From NCBI RefSeq assembly GCF_002575655.3, contig NC_053037.3:249397135-249461134 (forward strand): a stretch of DNA of 64,000 nucleotides, written 5' to 3'. The stretch's first letter is position 1. The number at the start of each line of letters is the position of its first letter. The notes below the pieces were generated by a model. The model was not told the origin of the DNA. It worked only from the letters and a program-made list of their open reading frames with translations, and searched no databases. Source of the DNA: Aegilops tauschii subsp. strangulata. Lineage: Eukaryota > Streptophyta > Magnoliopsida > Poales > Poaceae. Position numbers and translations under genes: made by a program. Positions 1 through 9,400 of the stretch are shown piece by piece.

Positions 1-6
1 GCTCGT

Positions 7-1282
7 CTAGTAAACGACTCCATCCTCAAAATCCACGAATATGTCCGGATCTTCTTCGTATCCTGGATCCAGGTCTCGATTATGGTCCTCCGGCTGCGGA
101 GCAGGGCAGTAGATCCCCTCGACGACCTTTGGCCATTCCTATTAAAGGCAGTCGGATTAAACTCTGTTATAAAACATACTTTAGAAAAAACAGATCAATT
201 GAGGCCTATAATCGAAGACTCACCCAGTCAATGGGGATAACCAGTTACACCAAATGATGCAGTCAAAACAGCCAAAACCACACCTGTGACCCAATAGGAA
301 AGTAGGGATTGAGAATATAGGTCGCGTAGTTCAAGTGGGGGATGGGATTGGTATACATGGAGAAACCTTCTCGGCACTTCAGGCGAGCGAAGTCTTCCTT
401 TTCCCCTTTGAAAAGGTCGGCCAATGTGGCACCCAGCGCGGCAAAATTAGCCGGACCCTTGCGCCCACAACGTGTGGCGTCATCCTCACCATTGTAATGC
501 CACATGGTAAACCCCCTAGATTGAAGTGGCTGAACACATCGCGTTATTGAAATCGCCATTACCTCGACTATGGATAGTCCAGAATGGGCAAGCATTCGGA
601 CCTTGCTCGCTAACCGCTTAACCTCCACACTATCTTCTTCTTCATAGCTTCGGGGACGCCAGCTGGCACGCTTCTTTAAAGGAGCGGAGGAGAATTTGGG
701 AAGACCCTGCCGGACAGGGTCCGGAAGGGCAACGTCGTCAATATAAAACCACACTGAGGGCCACTCTTCGGATGCCTTCTTCGGAGTACCAGGCAGGTAT
801 CCTGTTCCGCCTATACGCCATACTTCAGCGCCGCCCACCTTGAAAATAGATCCCTTCTGGGAGTGGGGGACGAGGCAGAAATATTTCCTCCATAAATCAA
901 AATGGGCCTCGCAGCCTAGGAACAGCTCGCAAAGGGCAACAAAACCCACGATATGTAAAATGGAGCCTGACGTGAGGTTGTGCAGTTGGAGACCGTAGTA
1001 CTCCAAAAGACCTCTGAGGAAGGGGTGGATTGGAAATCCCACGCCCCTCAGCAGAAAGGAAACAAAGCACACCCGCTCCACTGAATTGGGATTGGGGAAT
1101 TTCTCCACCAGGGCTTCGCCAGTGTAGGTGGTTAATCCCGCTCAAACGGAGACTAGATCCGATGGAGGGAGGTATCCCTGCACCTGCAGCATGGCCAATT
1201 GAGTGTGGGACACCGAGCAGCTCTCCCAGTCGCCTTCTTGAGGGCCTTGGGGATGCGAGGAAGAGCAAGGAGCGTTGGCCAT
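7..1282 (-). pseudogene. Antisense retrotransposon ORF (putative gypsy-type transposon domain), two exons, broken
   Basis: Read on the minus strand, an ATG at 1282 opens a frame that I recognise as the plant 'putative gypsy type transposon' domain (Pfam PF04195 type), with the hallmark GVGFPIHPF and a WRKYF motif (not the WRKY transcription-factor domain). Exon 1 spans 1282-224 (353 codons). A GT-AG intron of 85 bp (139-223, donor GTGAGT, acceptor AATAG) joins it in phase 0 to exon 2 (138-7), which ends in an acidic tail and a TAG at 7-9. Three in-frame stops break it: TGA at 1142-1144, TGA at 263-265 and TAA at 245-247. It lies opposite to the host element and has its own upstream TATA-like box. 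The function of this protein in retrotransposons is not known. The intron is inferred from consensus sites and the restored phase; no transcript was available. Confidence 0.7.
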
Positions 1283-1355
1283 CTTTGGCTGGTTTCTTGT
1301 GGCGAGCCCTAAGGATTTTCGTCTGGTGAGGAATGGAATCTGAGATTCGATCTCT

Positions 1356-1363
1356 CTTTTATA
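1356..1363 (-). promoter_or_regulatory. TATA-like box for the antisense gene
   Basis: On the minus strand the sequence TATAAAAG lies about 75 nt upstream of the antisense ATG at 1282, which is a normal plant spacing. It suggests that the antisense gene has a promoter separate from the LTR. Inferred from sequence and spacing only. Confidence 0.45.
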
Positions 1364-1585
1364 AGTGCCTTATCTACATGGTCAAGGGGTTATTTGTTAA
1401 AATGCTTAGACCCTTCGTATTCATCTGCCACGTGGAAGCCGAGGCGACGGCGGCGCGAAAGCTGGAGAGCATAATATTTAATGCAAAAGCCGAACTATAT
1501 GAAGCATAGTGAGGAACTTACCTTGCAAAAGCCGAAGACTAAAGCCGGATACAACATCGTCATTGAAGGCAAGTTCGGGGGCTAC

Positions 1586-2060
1586 TGAGGGAGTCCTGGA
1601 TTATGGGGTCCCCGGGAAGCCGGCCTATGTGACATGGGCCGGACTAACGGGCCGTGAAGATAAAAGAACAGAAGGCCTCCTCTCGTGTCCGGATGGAACT
1701 CTCCTTTGCGTGGACGGCAAGCTTAGCGTCCGGATGAATAGTTTCCTTCCTCTGTAAACCGACTTTGTACACCCCTCGTCCCCTCTGGTGCCTATATAAA
1801 CCGGAGGGTTTTAGTCTATAGGGCCAATCACAATCATACATGCTAGACATCTAGGGTTTAGCCATTACGATCTCAAGGTAGATCAACTCTTGTAACCCCT
1901 ATATTCATCATAGTCAACCAAGCAGGAAGTAGGGTATTACCTCCATTAAGAGGGCCCGAACCTGGGTAAACATTGTGTCCCCTGCCTCCTTGTTACCTTT
2001 GATCCTTAGACGCACAGTTCGGGACCCCCTACCCGAGATCTGCCGGTTTTGACACCGACA
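1586..2060 (+). repeat. 3' LTR of element E (475 bp)
   Basis: The LTR starts TGAGGGAGTCC and ends GACACCGACA, giving TG...CA termini. It is preceded by a G-rich tract (GTTCGGGGGCTAC) in the position of a polypurine tract. A TATATAAA box at 1793-1800 fixes its plus orientation. The partner 5' LTR is outside the window. Confidence 0.8.
1793..1800 (+). promoter_or_regulatory. TATA box in E LTR
   Basis: TATATAAA about 207 bp into the LTR, in the plus orientation, is a likely core promoter element of the LTR. No transcription start is visible from sequence alone. Confidence 0.55.
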
Positions 2061-3564
2061 ACGGGGTTCTCAGCTCCTTTTCTATCAGTGATATGAAAAT
2101 CAAATTCTTGTAGCAAGAGAACCCATCAAATAAGTCTAGGTTTAGCATCCTTCTTTTCCATAAGATATTTAATAACATCATGGTCAGTGTGAACAATTAC
2201 TTTTGAATCAACAATGTAAGATCTAAATTTATCACAAACAAACACCACTGCTAAGAATTCTTTTTCAGTAGTACCATAATTCTTTTGAGCACTGTCTAGA
2301 GTTTTACTAGCATAATAAATAACATTCAATTCTTATCAACTCTAGATATTTAATAGCGGCATTAAACCCAGACTAGTCTTTGATAAATCTCCTATAAAAA
2401 CCAGCATGACCAAGGAAACTACGAATAACTTTGATATCTTTAGGACATGGCATTTTCTCAATTGCATCAACCTTAGATTGGTCCACTTCAATACCCTTTT
2501 CGGAAATTTTATGACCCAAGACAATACCTTCATTGACCATAAAGTGACACTTCTCCCAATTCAAGACAAGATTTGTTTGTTCACATCTCTGCGAAACTCG
2601 ATCAAGATTGCTTAAACAATCATCAAAAGACTTCCATAAACAGAGAAGTCATCCATGAAAACTTCAACAATCTTTTCACAAAAGCCCGAGAATATAGCAG
2701 TCATACATCTTTGAGCGGTAGCAGGTGCATTGCATAAACCAAAAGGCATACTTCTATAAGCATAAGTTCCAAAGCGACAACTAAAAATGGTCTTTTCTTG
2801 ATCAGGTTGGGAAACAGGTATTTGTGAAAAGCCAGAGTATGCATCAAGGAAGCAAAAGTGTGTGTGCTTAGATAATCTTTCTAACATTTGATCAATAGAA
2901 GGCGGAGGGTAATGATCTTTTCTAGTTGCTTTGTTTAATTTTATGAAATCAATTACCATTCTATAGCCTGTAACAATTCTTTGTGGAATAAGTTCATTCT
3001 TATCATTAGGAACAACAATAATAACTCCTTTCTTAGGAACACAATGAACATGACTTACCCATCTACTATCAGCTATAGGATAGTTTATACCAGCCTCCAA
3101 ATTTTTTTATATTTCCGTTCTTACCACCTTTTTCATCTTCGGATTTAACCGACGTTGGTGATCAACAATGGGTTTAGCATCAGGTTCCATATTAATCTTG
3201 TGATTACATAGAGTGGGACTAATGTCCATTAAATCATCAAGAGTATATCCAATAGCAGCTCGGTGCTTCCTTAGAACTTTTAATAATCTTTCTTCTTCAT
3301 GTCCGAAAGGTTAGCACTAATAATAATAGGATATATCTTCTTTTCATCAAGATAAGCATATTTCAAAGTGTCCGGCAATTGCTTTAATTCAAACACAGGA
3401 TCACCTTTAGGTGGAGGAGGACCTCCTAAAGTTTCAATAGGCAAATTGTGTTTAAGCAGAGGATGTTGTTCAAATAAAATATCATCTATTTCATTTCTTT
3501 CATGCATATGTAAATCATTTTCATGGTCTAGCAAATATTGTTCTAAAGGATCAGTAGGAGGCAC
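2061..3564 (-). pseudogene. Element B reverse transcriptase and RNase H remnant
   Basis: RT is best seen at 3100-2612, with the palm motif FLDAYSGFSQI, the MPFGLCNAPAT stretch and the catalytic box FMDDFSVYG. The connection domain follows at 2564-2373 ([12 protein letters not shown], then [14 protein letters not shown]). RNase H lies at 2329-2126, with the motifs YASKTL and VHTDHD. The 3564-3280 part is the linker between protease and RT, with a conserved GGPPPPKGDP stretch. Several frameshifts and missing stretches separate these pieces, so no active enzyme is possible. The integrase half would lie on the far side of element E, outside the window. Confidence 0.8.
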
Positions 3565-3588
3565 AGCAATAGAAGCAAGACCAATTAT

Positions 3589-4348
3589 TTAATCCTTACT
3601 AGGCAATTCTTTTTCATGAAGCTTTCTACTAAACTTGGAGAAATTAAATTCATGAGACTCATCACCAAAACTAACACTGACAGTTTGTTTCTCACAATCT
3701 ATTTTAGCATTAACGGTGTTTAAGAAAGGTCTACCAAAGATAATGGGACAGAAGTCATCTTGTGGGGAACCAAGAACAAGAAAATCAGAAGGGTATTTTA
3801 TTTTCTCACACAAGACATCAACATCTCTAACAATCCCAATTGGTGATATAGTATCTCTATTAGCAAGTTTAATAGTAACATCTATGTCTTCTATCTCTAC
3901 GGGTGCTATGTCATTCATAATTTCTTGATACAAAGAGTAGGGAATAGCACTCACGCTAGCACCTCTGTCACATAAACCATGGTAATAGTGATCCCCTATT
4001 TTAACTGAGACAACGGGCATGCCAACAATAGGTCTGTGTTTATCCTTTTATCAGGTTTGGTAATTCTAGCAGCTTTTTCACAGAAGTAAACAACATGCCT
4101 ATCTACGTTTTCTTCCAAGAGATCCTTAATCATAGCAATACTTGGTTCTACTTTAATTTGTTCATCTGGTCTAGGTGTTCTAATATAACTATTGTTAACC
4201 ACAGTTGAAACTTTAGCATGTTCCTTTATCCTAACAGGGAAAGGTGGTTTTTCAATATAAGCAGTAGGAACAACTGGATCAACATTATAAAGTATAGTTT
4301 CTTCTTTAGCTGGTACAGGTTCTTTAATTTCTTCTTTAATAGGTGGGT
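3589..4348 (-). pseudogene. Element B aspartic protease and upstream linker
   Basis: The minus-strand frame 4020-3589 (143 codons) is a retropepsin-like domain. The active-site region reads CDRGASVSAIPYSL, where Athila-type proteases usually have DLGA or DSGA, and the FGRPFLNT flap-distal motif follows. Upstream, 4348-4021 is a Pro/Glu/Lys-rich linker that connects to the gag remnant at 12207-12423 once insertion A1 is disregarded. A stop separates linker and protease. The Arg in place of the residue after the catalytic Asp may be decay or a lineage variant. Confidence 0.7.
4344..4348. repeat. Target-site duplication of A1 (TGGGT, left copy)
   Basis: TGGGT precedes the A1 5' LTR. The same five bases follow the 3' LTR at 12202-12206, and the element B frame rejoins across them. 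Confidence 0.9.
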
Positions 4349-4876
4349 TGATGAGGACATCAATACCATTGTTACACCCACAGCCCCTGCTGCTATACAT
4401 AGTGGACCAATTACTAGAGCTCGCGCACGCCAATTAAATTACCAGGTACTTTCGTTTCTTGGTAATGATTCTAATGTTCATGAGAATATGATGCTGCCTA
4501 AATTGGATACATTTGTTTTGCTTACAAATGAAGGGCCTAGCTTTGAGAAGGATGAACATTGGAGCAAGAACAAGCATGGAGATGATGGCATGCGCATGGG
4601 GAACAAGAACGGAGTTACAAGTGATGATTTCAGGACGTTGAAGCCACCATAATGCGTGCATGAAGCCTTGGACGAAATATACAAGATGCTACTTCATAAC
4701 TTTCGTCCAGAGGCTATTCTAGGTGCTGCGTCACCTTATTATTGGGCCAGGCCCATGTAATTTCGAAATACTTGAGTATAGGCTGTTTTTAGAGTCCGTA
4801 TGTGTGGGGAAACAAGAGATAGGGTTGGTTTCGGACCCCTTCCCCAAGGGCCACGAAATTCCCCCCTCTTCCTCCA

Positions 4877-4882
4877 TATATA
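4877..4882 (+). promoter_or_regulatory. TATA box of the family A LTR
   Basis: TATATA in a conserved context (CCATATATACAG) occurs in every family A LTR of the window, about 530 bp from the LTR start. It is the likely RNA polymerase II core promoter of the family. Confidence 0.6.
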
Positions 4883-5008
4883 CAGCCCTTAGGGCGTCAT
4901 TTAGACTTTGGGTTTTGTTTAGATTAAAACTTTGCCATAGCTGCAACTTCGCGTACTTCGTTTGTGTTCAACGACCAGACAAAGGCGTCACAGAACCCCA
5001 CCTTGATC

Positions 5009-5014
5009 AATAAA
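5009..5014 (+). terminator. Polyadenylation signal of the family A LTR
   Basis: AATAAA lies about 130 bp downstream of the TATA box and is conserved in all copies, fitting an R region of about 100-130 nt. Assignment rests on the motif and its position. Confidence 0.5.
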
Positions 5015-5267
5015 GCTTTCATCTTATATTCGCAATATCCAGATTGCAATCTTAGTTTCTTGCTTGTTCTTCGTTTGCTCGCAGGAAACAGACCCTCGTG
5101 GTCAGGTTGATCGTGCTCCGGCGTGGTCAATAACCTCTCGGAGTTGGTTTAGCGATTGCTAAGGCGCGACGTCATCGCACGTTCGTAGTCGGATCGTCAA
5201 AGTCGACTTCCACCAAAGCGATATCCATGATCTCATCGAAAGACATGACACCTTTGCCTCTATCAAG

Positions 5268-5277
5268 TGGTATTAGA
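5268..5277 (+). other. Primer-binding site of A1
   Basis: TGGTATTAGA begins 2 nt after the 5' LTR. In the other copies it reads TGGTATCAGA, which matches the first 10 nt of the complement of the plant initiator-Met tRNA 3' end. A1 carries one mismatch (C to T). The match stops after 10 nt; TTTCC follows instead of GC. Confidence 0.75.
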
Positions 5278-5720
5278 TTTCCAGGTTGCTCGGTGAGATT
5301 TTACAGTTTTTTGTAGTTTAGATCGAGTTTGTTCTTCATACCTATAGTCCACGAAAAAGCCAAAAAAAATTTTTAGGGTTAGTTCATCCTATCCGAACCA
5401 ATCTGAGCCTTTGCATAATCTTTTCTGTGTTTGCTTTGTTGAATTTGCGGTTGCATCGTCGTGTCAACTTGCTGGTCTTAGCGTCTAGTCCTTTAGAGTT
5501 TCGAGTTCTGTTCACAGGTTGTCACGTCGCCGCTGCCATATATCACCACCGCATCATCATCATCGCTGCTGCCATATACCACCACCGCACCAACTTCATC
5601 GCCGCTGCCATATACCACCACCACATATTCACCGCCAATCCGAGTCCATATACGCCACCACATATCCGCCGCCATCACGCCAATCCGAGTACACCTGCAA
5701 CATATATCCGCCACCAGTCC

Positions 5721-5819
5721 GAGTTCCACCAGATTCATCTCCGCCACCAGTCCGAGTTCCACCAGATTCATCTCCGCCACCAGTCCGAGTTCCACCAGAT
5801 TCATCTCCGCCACCAGTCC
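5721..5819 (+). repeat. Leader minisatellite, 3 x 33 bp
   Basis: Three identical adjacent 33-bp units (5721-5753, 5754-5786, 5787-5819), each beginning GAGTTCCACC. The related A6 leader has two units and the A3 leader one, so copy number varies between elements. Confidence 0.9.
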
Positions 5820-6468
5820 AAGTCCAGTATTTTGTTACTCTGTTTTGGATTTCCAGATCACGCCATACTCCGAGTCGTGACAGAGAAGGACTCCCAAACT
5901 TTTGTGTTACCCGCAGTAGAAAAGTAGTTCCAGTTTCAAAAAAAAAATAAGTCTGGAAAATTCTGGCTACGCAGTTTTTAGACCATTTGTAGACTTTTTC
6001 GAAAAAAATTGTTGCGGAGCAAAAAAAAAGAGGAAAAAAAGTGCAAAAAAAAGTGCAAAAAAATTTCAGAGTGTGCTCCTCCCTTGTTTACGTGCAGCGC
6101 CGTGATTTTGTTAGTGTTCTAGGCTCGCGTCTCTAGCACGGTCTAGCCTAGGACCAGCACACTACCGTCGTTGAGCGTTTATTCAACTTTGCATATCTGA
6201 ATTGATTATTGCTGACCCTTTTTGCTACCATATTATAAGCCTTCCCAGTTCCACATACATCTACGTCGTGCGTTTGACTCTCCCTGGTAATCGCTCTATC
6301 CAAGCTTTGAGAGTTTTAACTACAACGGTTGCCGATCACCACCTGCTGCTGGGTAAGAACTGGTAAGAATTTGAGATTCGCTTGAAGGATTTGTGACACA
6401 CCACCATCACCACCACTTCCTACTAGTCTGTAGGATCATATTCTTTTGTGTTTCTATTGCTGCTAACC

Positions 6469-9400
6469 ATGGCAGGATCACAAGCCGATGAGACTGATTG
6501 GGAGAACATGACGAACAAGGGGTTGCATGATAAATTTCAGCAAATGATGAGTGGCTAGGTGGGAGATGTGCTAAACAGATTTGAAGAGGCTATGAAGAAG
6601 ATAGATGCCGTGGAGAAGTCGTTTGAGACAAAGCTGGATAACAGGTTTAATGAATTGCTCAAGCGTCTTCCCCAACCACCACCGGCTGCACCTGTCGCAC
6701 CTCTACAACAACAACAACCACATCTCCAACGCCGCCTTCCAAATCAAGTGGGACGAGCACAGCGCGTTTCAATTGAGACTGGTCAAAATTTAGGTGCCGC
6801 TGCACCTACTGTTGATGCTTCTTTGGCTCCTGCTACTGCGGCGGCTGAGGAGGATGACGATTATGCGGGCGATTATGAGGATGAGGTTGATCAAAATCAG
6901 AACTACGTGCAGCCACCAGCACCACCACCAGCAGGTCGACCCCAGGTATATATTCGCAACGGTAGGCCTGCACCACCACCTCAGGTACGAGATCATGACC
7001 ATGTTCCTAAACTGAAATTGAATATTCCACCGTTTGAGGGTAGATACATTCCTGATGTATATCTTACTTGGGAGTTAGAAATTGAACAACGTTTTACATG
7101 TTTACAATATCCCGAGGAGAGACGGGTTGCTGCTGCTGTTTGTGCTTTCACTAGTTTTACATGTGTATGGTGGTCTGAACATTGTAGATTATATCCTATT
7201 CCAGCTACTTGGGCTGCTTTGAAAACTGCTATGCGTACTCGTTGGGTTCCACCATATTATCATCGTGAATTGCTTCAAAAACTGCAGCGTTTACGACAAG
7301 GGAAAAATTCTATAGAAGAATATTATCAGGAATTACAAACTGGCATGATTAGATGTGGTATTGTTGAGGAGAATGAAGCTATGCTTGCACGTTTTATGGG
7401 TGGTTTAAATAGAGAGATTCAGACCATTCTAGAGTATAAGGAGTATACTAATATCACTCATTTATTCCATCTTGCTTGTAAAGCTGAACGTGAAGTGCAG
7501 GATCGACAAGCATTGGCGCGAACTAACTTTTTGCAGGTCGACCTTCATCATGGACACCGTGTGCATCTTCTACTTCCACTGCACCAGCACCTCCATCAGG
7601 TTCCACCTCCAGCCGTGATACAAGAAAGCAGGCACAACCACCACTATCTGCCAAGAGCGCACCTGCCGGGCCTGCACAGAGCTCTTCTTCTTCCATGGCA
7701 TCAACAGGGCACACAAGTGATATTATTTGTCGTCGTTGTAAGGGAAGAGGACATTATGCGCGAGAATGCAAATCTCAGTGTGTAATGATTGCTACTGAGG
7801 ATGGTGGGTATGAGTCCGCTAGTGACTATGATGAGGAGACTTTGGCTCTTATTACACGTGAAGAACATGGTGGAGATGATTCTGAAAATGAGACGCAATA
7901 CATGGCTCCTGAAGACGCTGACGGGTATGAATGTTTAGTTGCTCAACGTGTTTTGAGTGTGCAGGTCACACAAGCAGAGCAAAATCAAAGGCATAATTTG
8001 TTCCATACAAAGGGAGTTGTGAAGGAACGTTCTGTTCGCGTCATCATAGATGGAGGGAGCTGTAACAACTTGGCTAGCATGGAGATGGTGGAGAAACTAT
8101 CTCTCACCACAAGACCTCATCCACATCCTTACTACATCCAATCGTTCAACAACAGCAGCAAGGTTAAGGTAACACGTACTGTTCGTGTGCATTTTAGTAT
8201 CTCTACATATGCTGATTATGTTGATTGTGATGTGGTACCCATGCAAGCATGTTCCTTATTACTTGGTAGACCATGGCAATTTGATAAAAATTCTGTACAC
8301 CATGGTAGAAACAATCAGTATACTCTTGTTCATAAGGATAAAAATATTACTTTGCTTCCTATGACTCCTGATTCCATTTTGAAAGATGACATTAATAGAG
8401 CTAATAAAGCAAAACAGGAGAAAAATAAGAGTGAAAATCAGATTGTGGCAAAAGAATTTGAGCAACAAATGAAACCTAATAATAAACCATCTAGTGTTAT
8501 TTCTGAAATTAAATTGAAAAGTGCATGTTTACTTGCCACAAAATCTGATATTGATGAGCTAGATTTCAACAAATCTGTTTGCTATGCTTTTGTGTGCAAA
8601 GAGGCATTATTTTCATTCGAGGACGTGCCTTCCTCTTTGCCCCCTGCTGTCACTAACATTTTGTAGGAGTTCGCTGACGTCTTTCCACAAGACGTGCCAC
8701 CGGGATTACCACCTATTCGAGGGATTGAGCATCAAATTGACTTAATTCCCGGTGCATCGCTACCCAACCGTGCACCATACCGTACCAATCCAGAGGAGAC
8801 GAAGGAGATTATTCGTCAAGTACAGGAGCTGCTCGACAAAGGTTATATACGCGAATCTCTTAGTCCTTGTGCTGTTCCTATTATACTTGTGCCTAAAAAG
8901 GATGGTACATCGCGTATGTGTGTTGATTGTAGAGGCATTAATAACATTACTATTCGTTATCGTCATCCTATTCCTAGGCTTGATGATATGCTTGATGAAT
9001 TGAGTGGCTCTACAATATTTTCCAAAGTTGATTTGCGTAGTGGATACCATCAAATTCGTATGAAACTGGGAGATGAACGGAAAACAACATTTAAAACTAA
9101 GTTTGGTTTATATGAGTGGTTAGTCATGCCTTTTGGGTTAACTAATGCACCTAGTACTTTCATGAGACTAATGAACGAAGTTTTACGTGCTTTTATTGGA
9201 CGATTTGTGGTAGTCTATTTTGATGATATACTGATTTATAGCAAATCTTTGGAAGAACATTTGGAACATTTACGTGCTGTTTTTATTGCGCTACGTGATG
9301 CACGTTTGTTTGGTAACCTTGGGAAGTGCACCTTTTGCACCGACCGAGTATCTTTTCTTGGCTATGTTGTTACTCCACAGGGAATTGAAGTTGATAAAGC

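Larger units (their letters stand above)
1..2060 (+). mobile_element. Ty3/gypsy LTR retrotransposon, 3' portion (element E)
   Basis: This is the 3' end of a plus-strand LTR retrotransposon that continues beyond the left edge. It holds an antisense gene relic (7-1282), a short spacer and a 3' LTR (1586-2060). Directly after the LTR, the minus-strand pol of another element (B) resumes without a gap, so E appears to have inserted into B's RNase H region. The expected 5-bp duplication would be ACGGG (2061-2065), but its partner lies outside the window. LTR termini resemble what I remember of the Triticeae Fatima family; that name is a guess. An antisense gene between pol and the 3' LTR is known from several large grass gypsy families such as Grande and RIRE2. 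Confidence 0.75.
2061..4348 (-). mobile_element. Athila-type Ty3/gypsy element B, pol half
   Basis: This minus-strand pol region belongs to the same element as 12202-14633. The two halves are separated by insertion A1 and are bounded by its TGGGT duplication (4344-4348 and 12202-12206). From high to low coordinates it carries the gag-pol linker, protease, a spacer domain, RT and the start of RNase H. It stops at 2060, where element E cuts it. The pol resembles Athila-lineage elements; the primer site at 13111-13129 supports that. Confidence 0.8.
4349..5265 (+). repeat. A1 5' LTR (917 bp)
   Basis: Starts TGATGAGGAC and ends CCTCTATCA. TATATA at 4877-4882 and AATAAA at 5009-5014 divide it into U3 (including a coding stretch that is only used in the 3' copy), R and U5. 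The copies in A1, A3 and A6 share one diagnostic subtype, with CTTGAGTATAGG and CCCCAAGGG. Confidence 0.92.
5266..6468 (+). other. A1 untranslated leader
   Basis: About 1.2 kb between the 5' LTR and the gag ATG. It holds CCACC/CATC-rich low-complexity DNA with a 33-bp minisatellite, then A-rich runs (6000-6065), then a conserved stretch ending in the start context AACCATGG. Open frames here are His/Pro-rich by composition and are not conserved in frame between copies, so I do not call a gene. Confidence 0.7.

Noticed and set aside
335..1329. Plus-strand frames of 71 and 99 codons opposite the antisense gene
   Set aside because: Shadows of the minus-strand gene; no conserved motif.
4723..5013. 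Conserved 96-codon frame in every family A LTR, and antisense frames of 68-75 codons next to it
   Set aside because: They lie in LTR sequence that is conserved for other reasons (promoter, R region, and the coding tail on the opposite strand). They have no domain and no start context, and stay similar only because the copies are recent.
5721..5819. CRISPR-like direct repeats
   Set aside because: The 33-bp units are contiguous without spacers and sit in a retrotransposon leader of a plant genome.
5427..5950. His/Pro-rich frames in the A1 leader (also near 37177-37660, 47442-47804, 50298-50612 and 63495-63973)
   Set aside because: They are produced by CCACCAT-type low-complexity repeats in all frames, differ between copies, and precede the real gag start.
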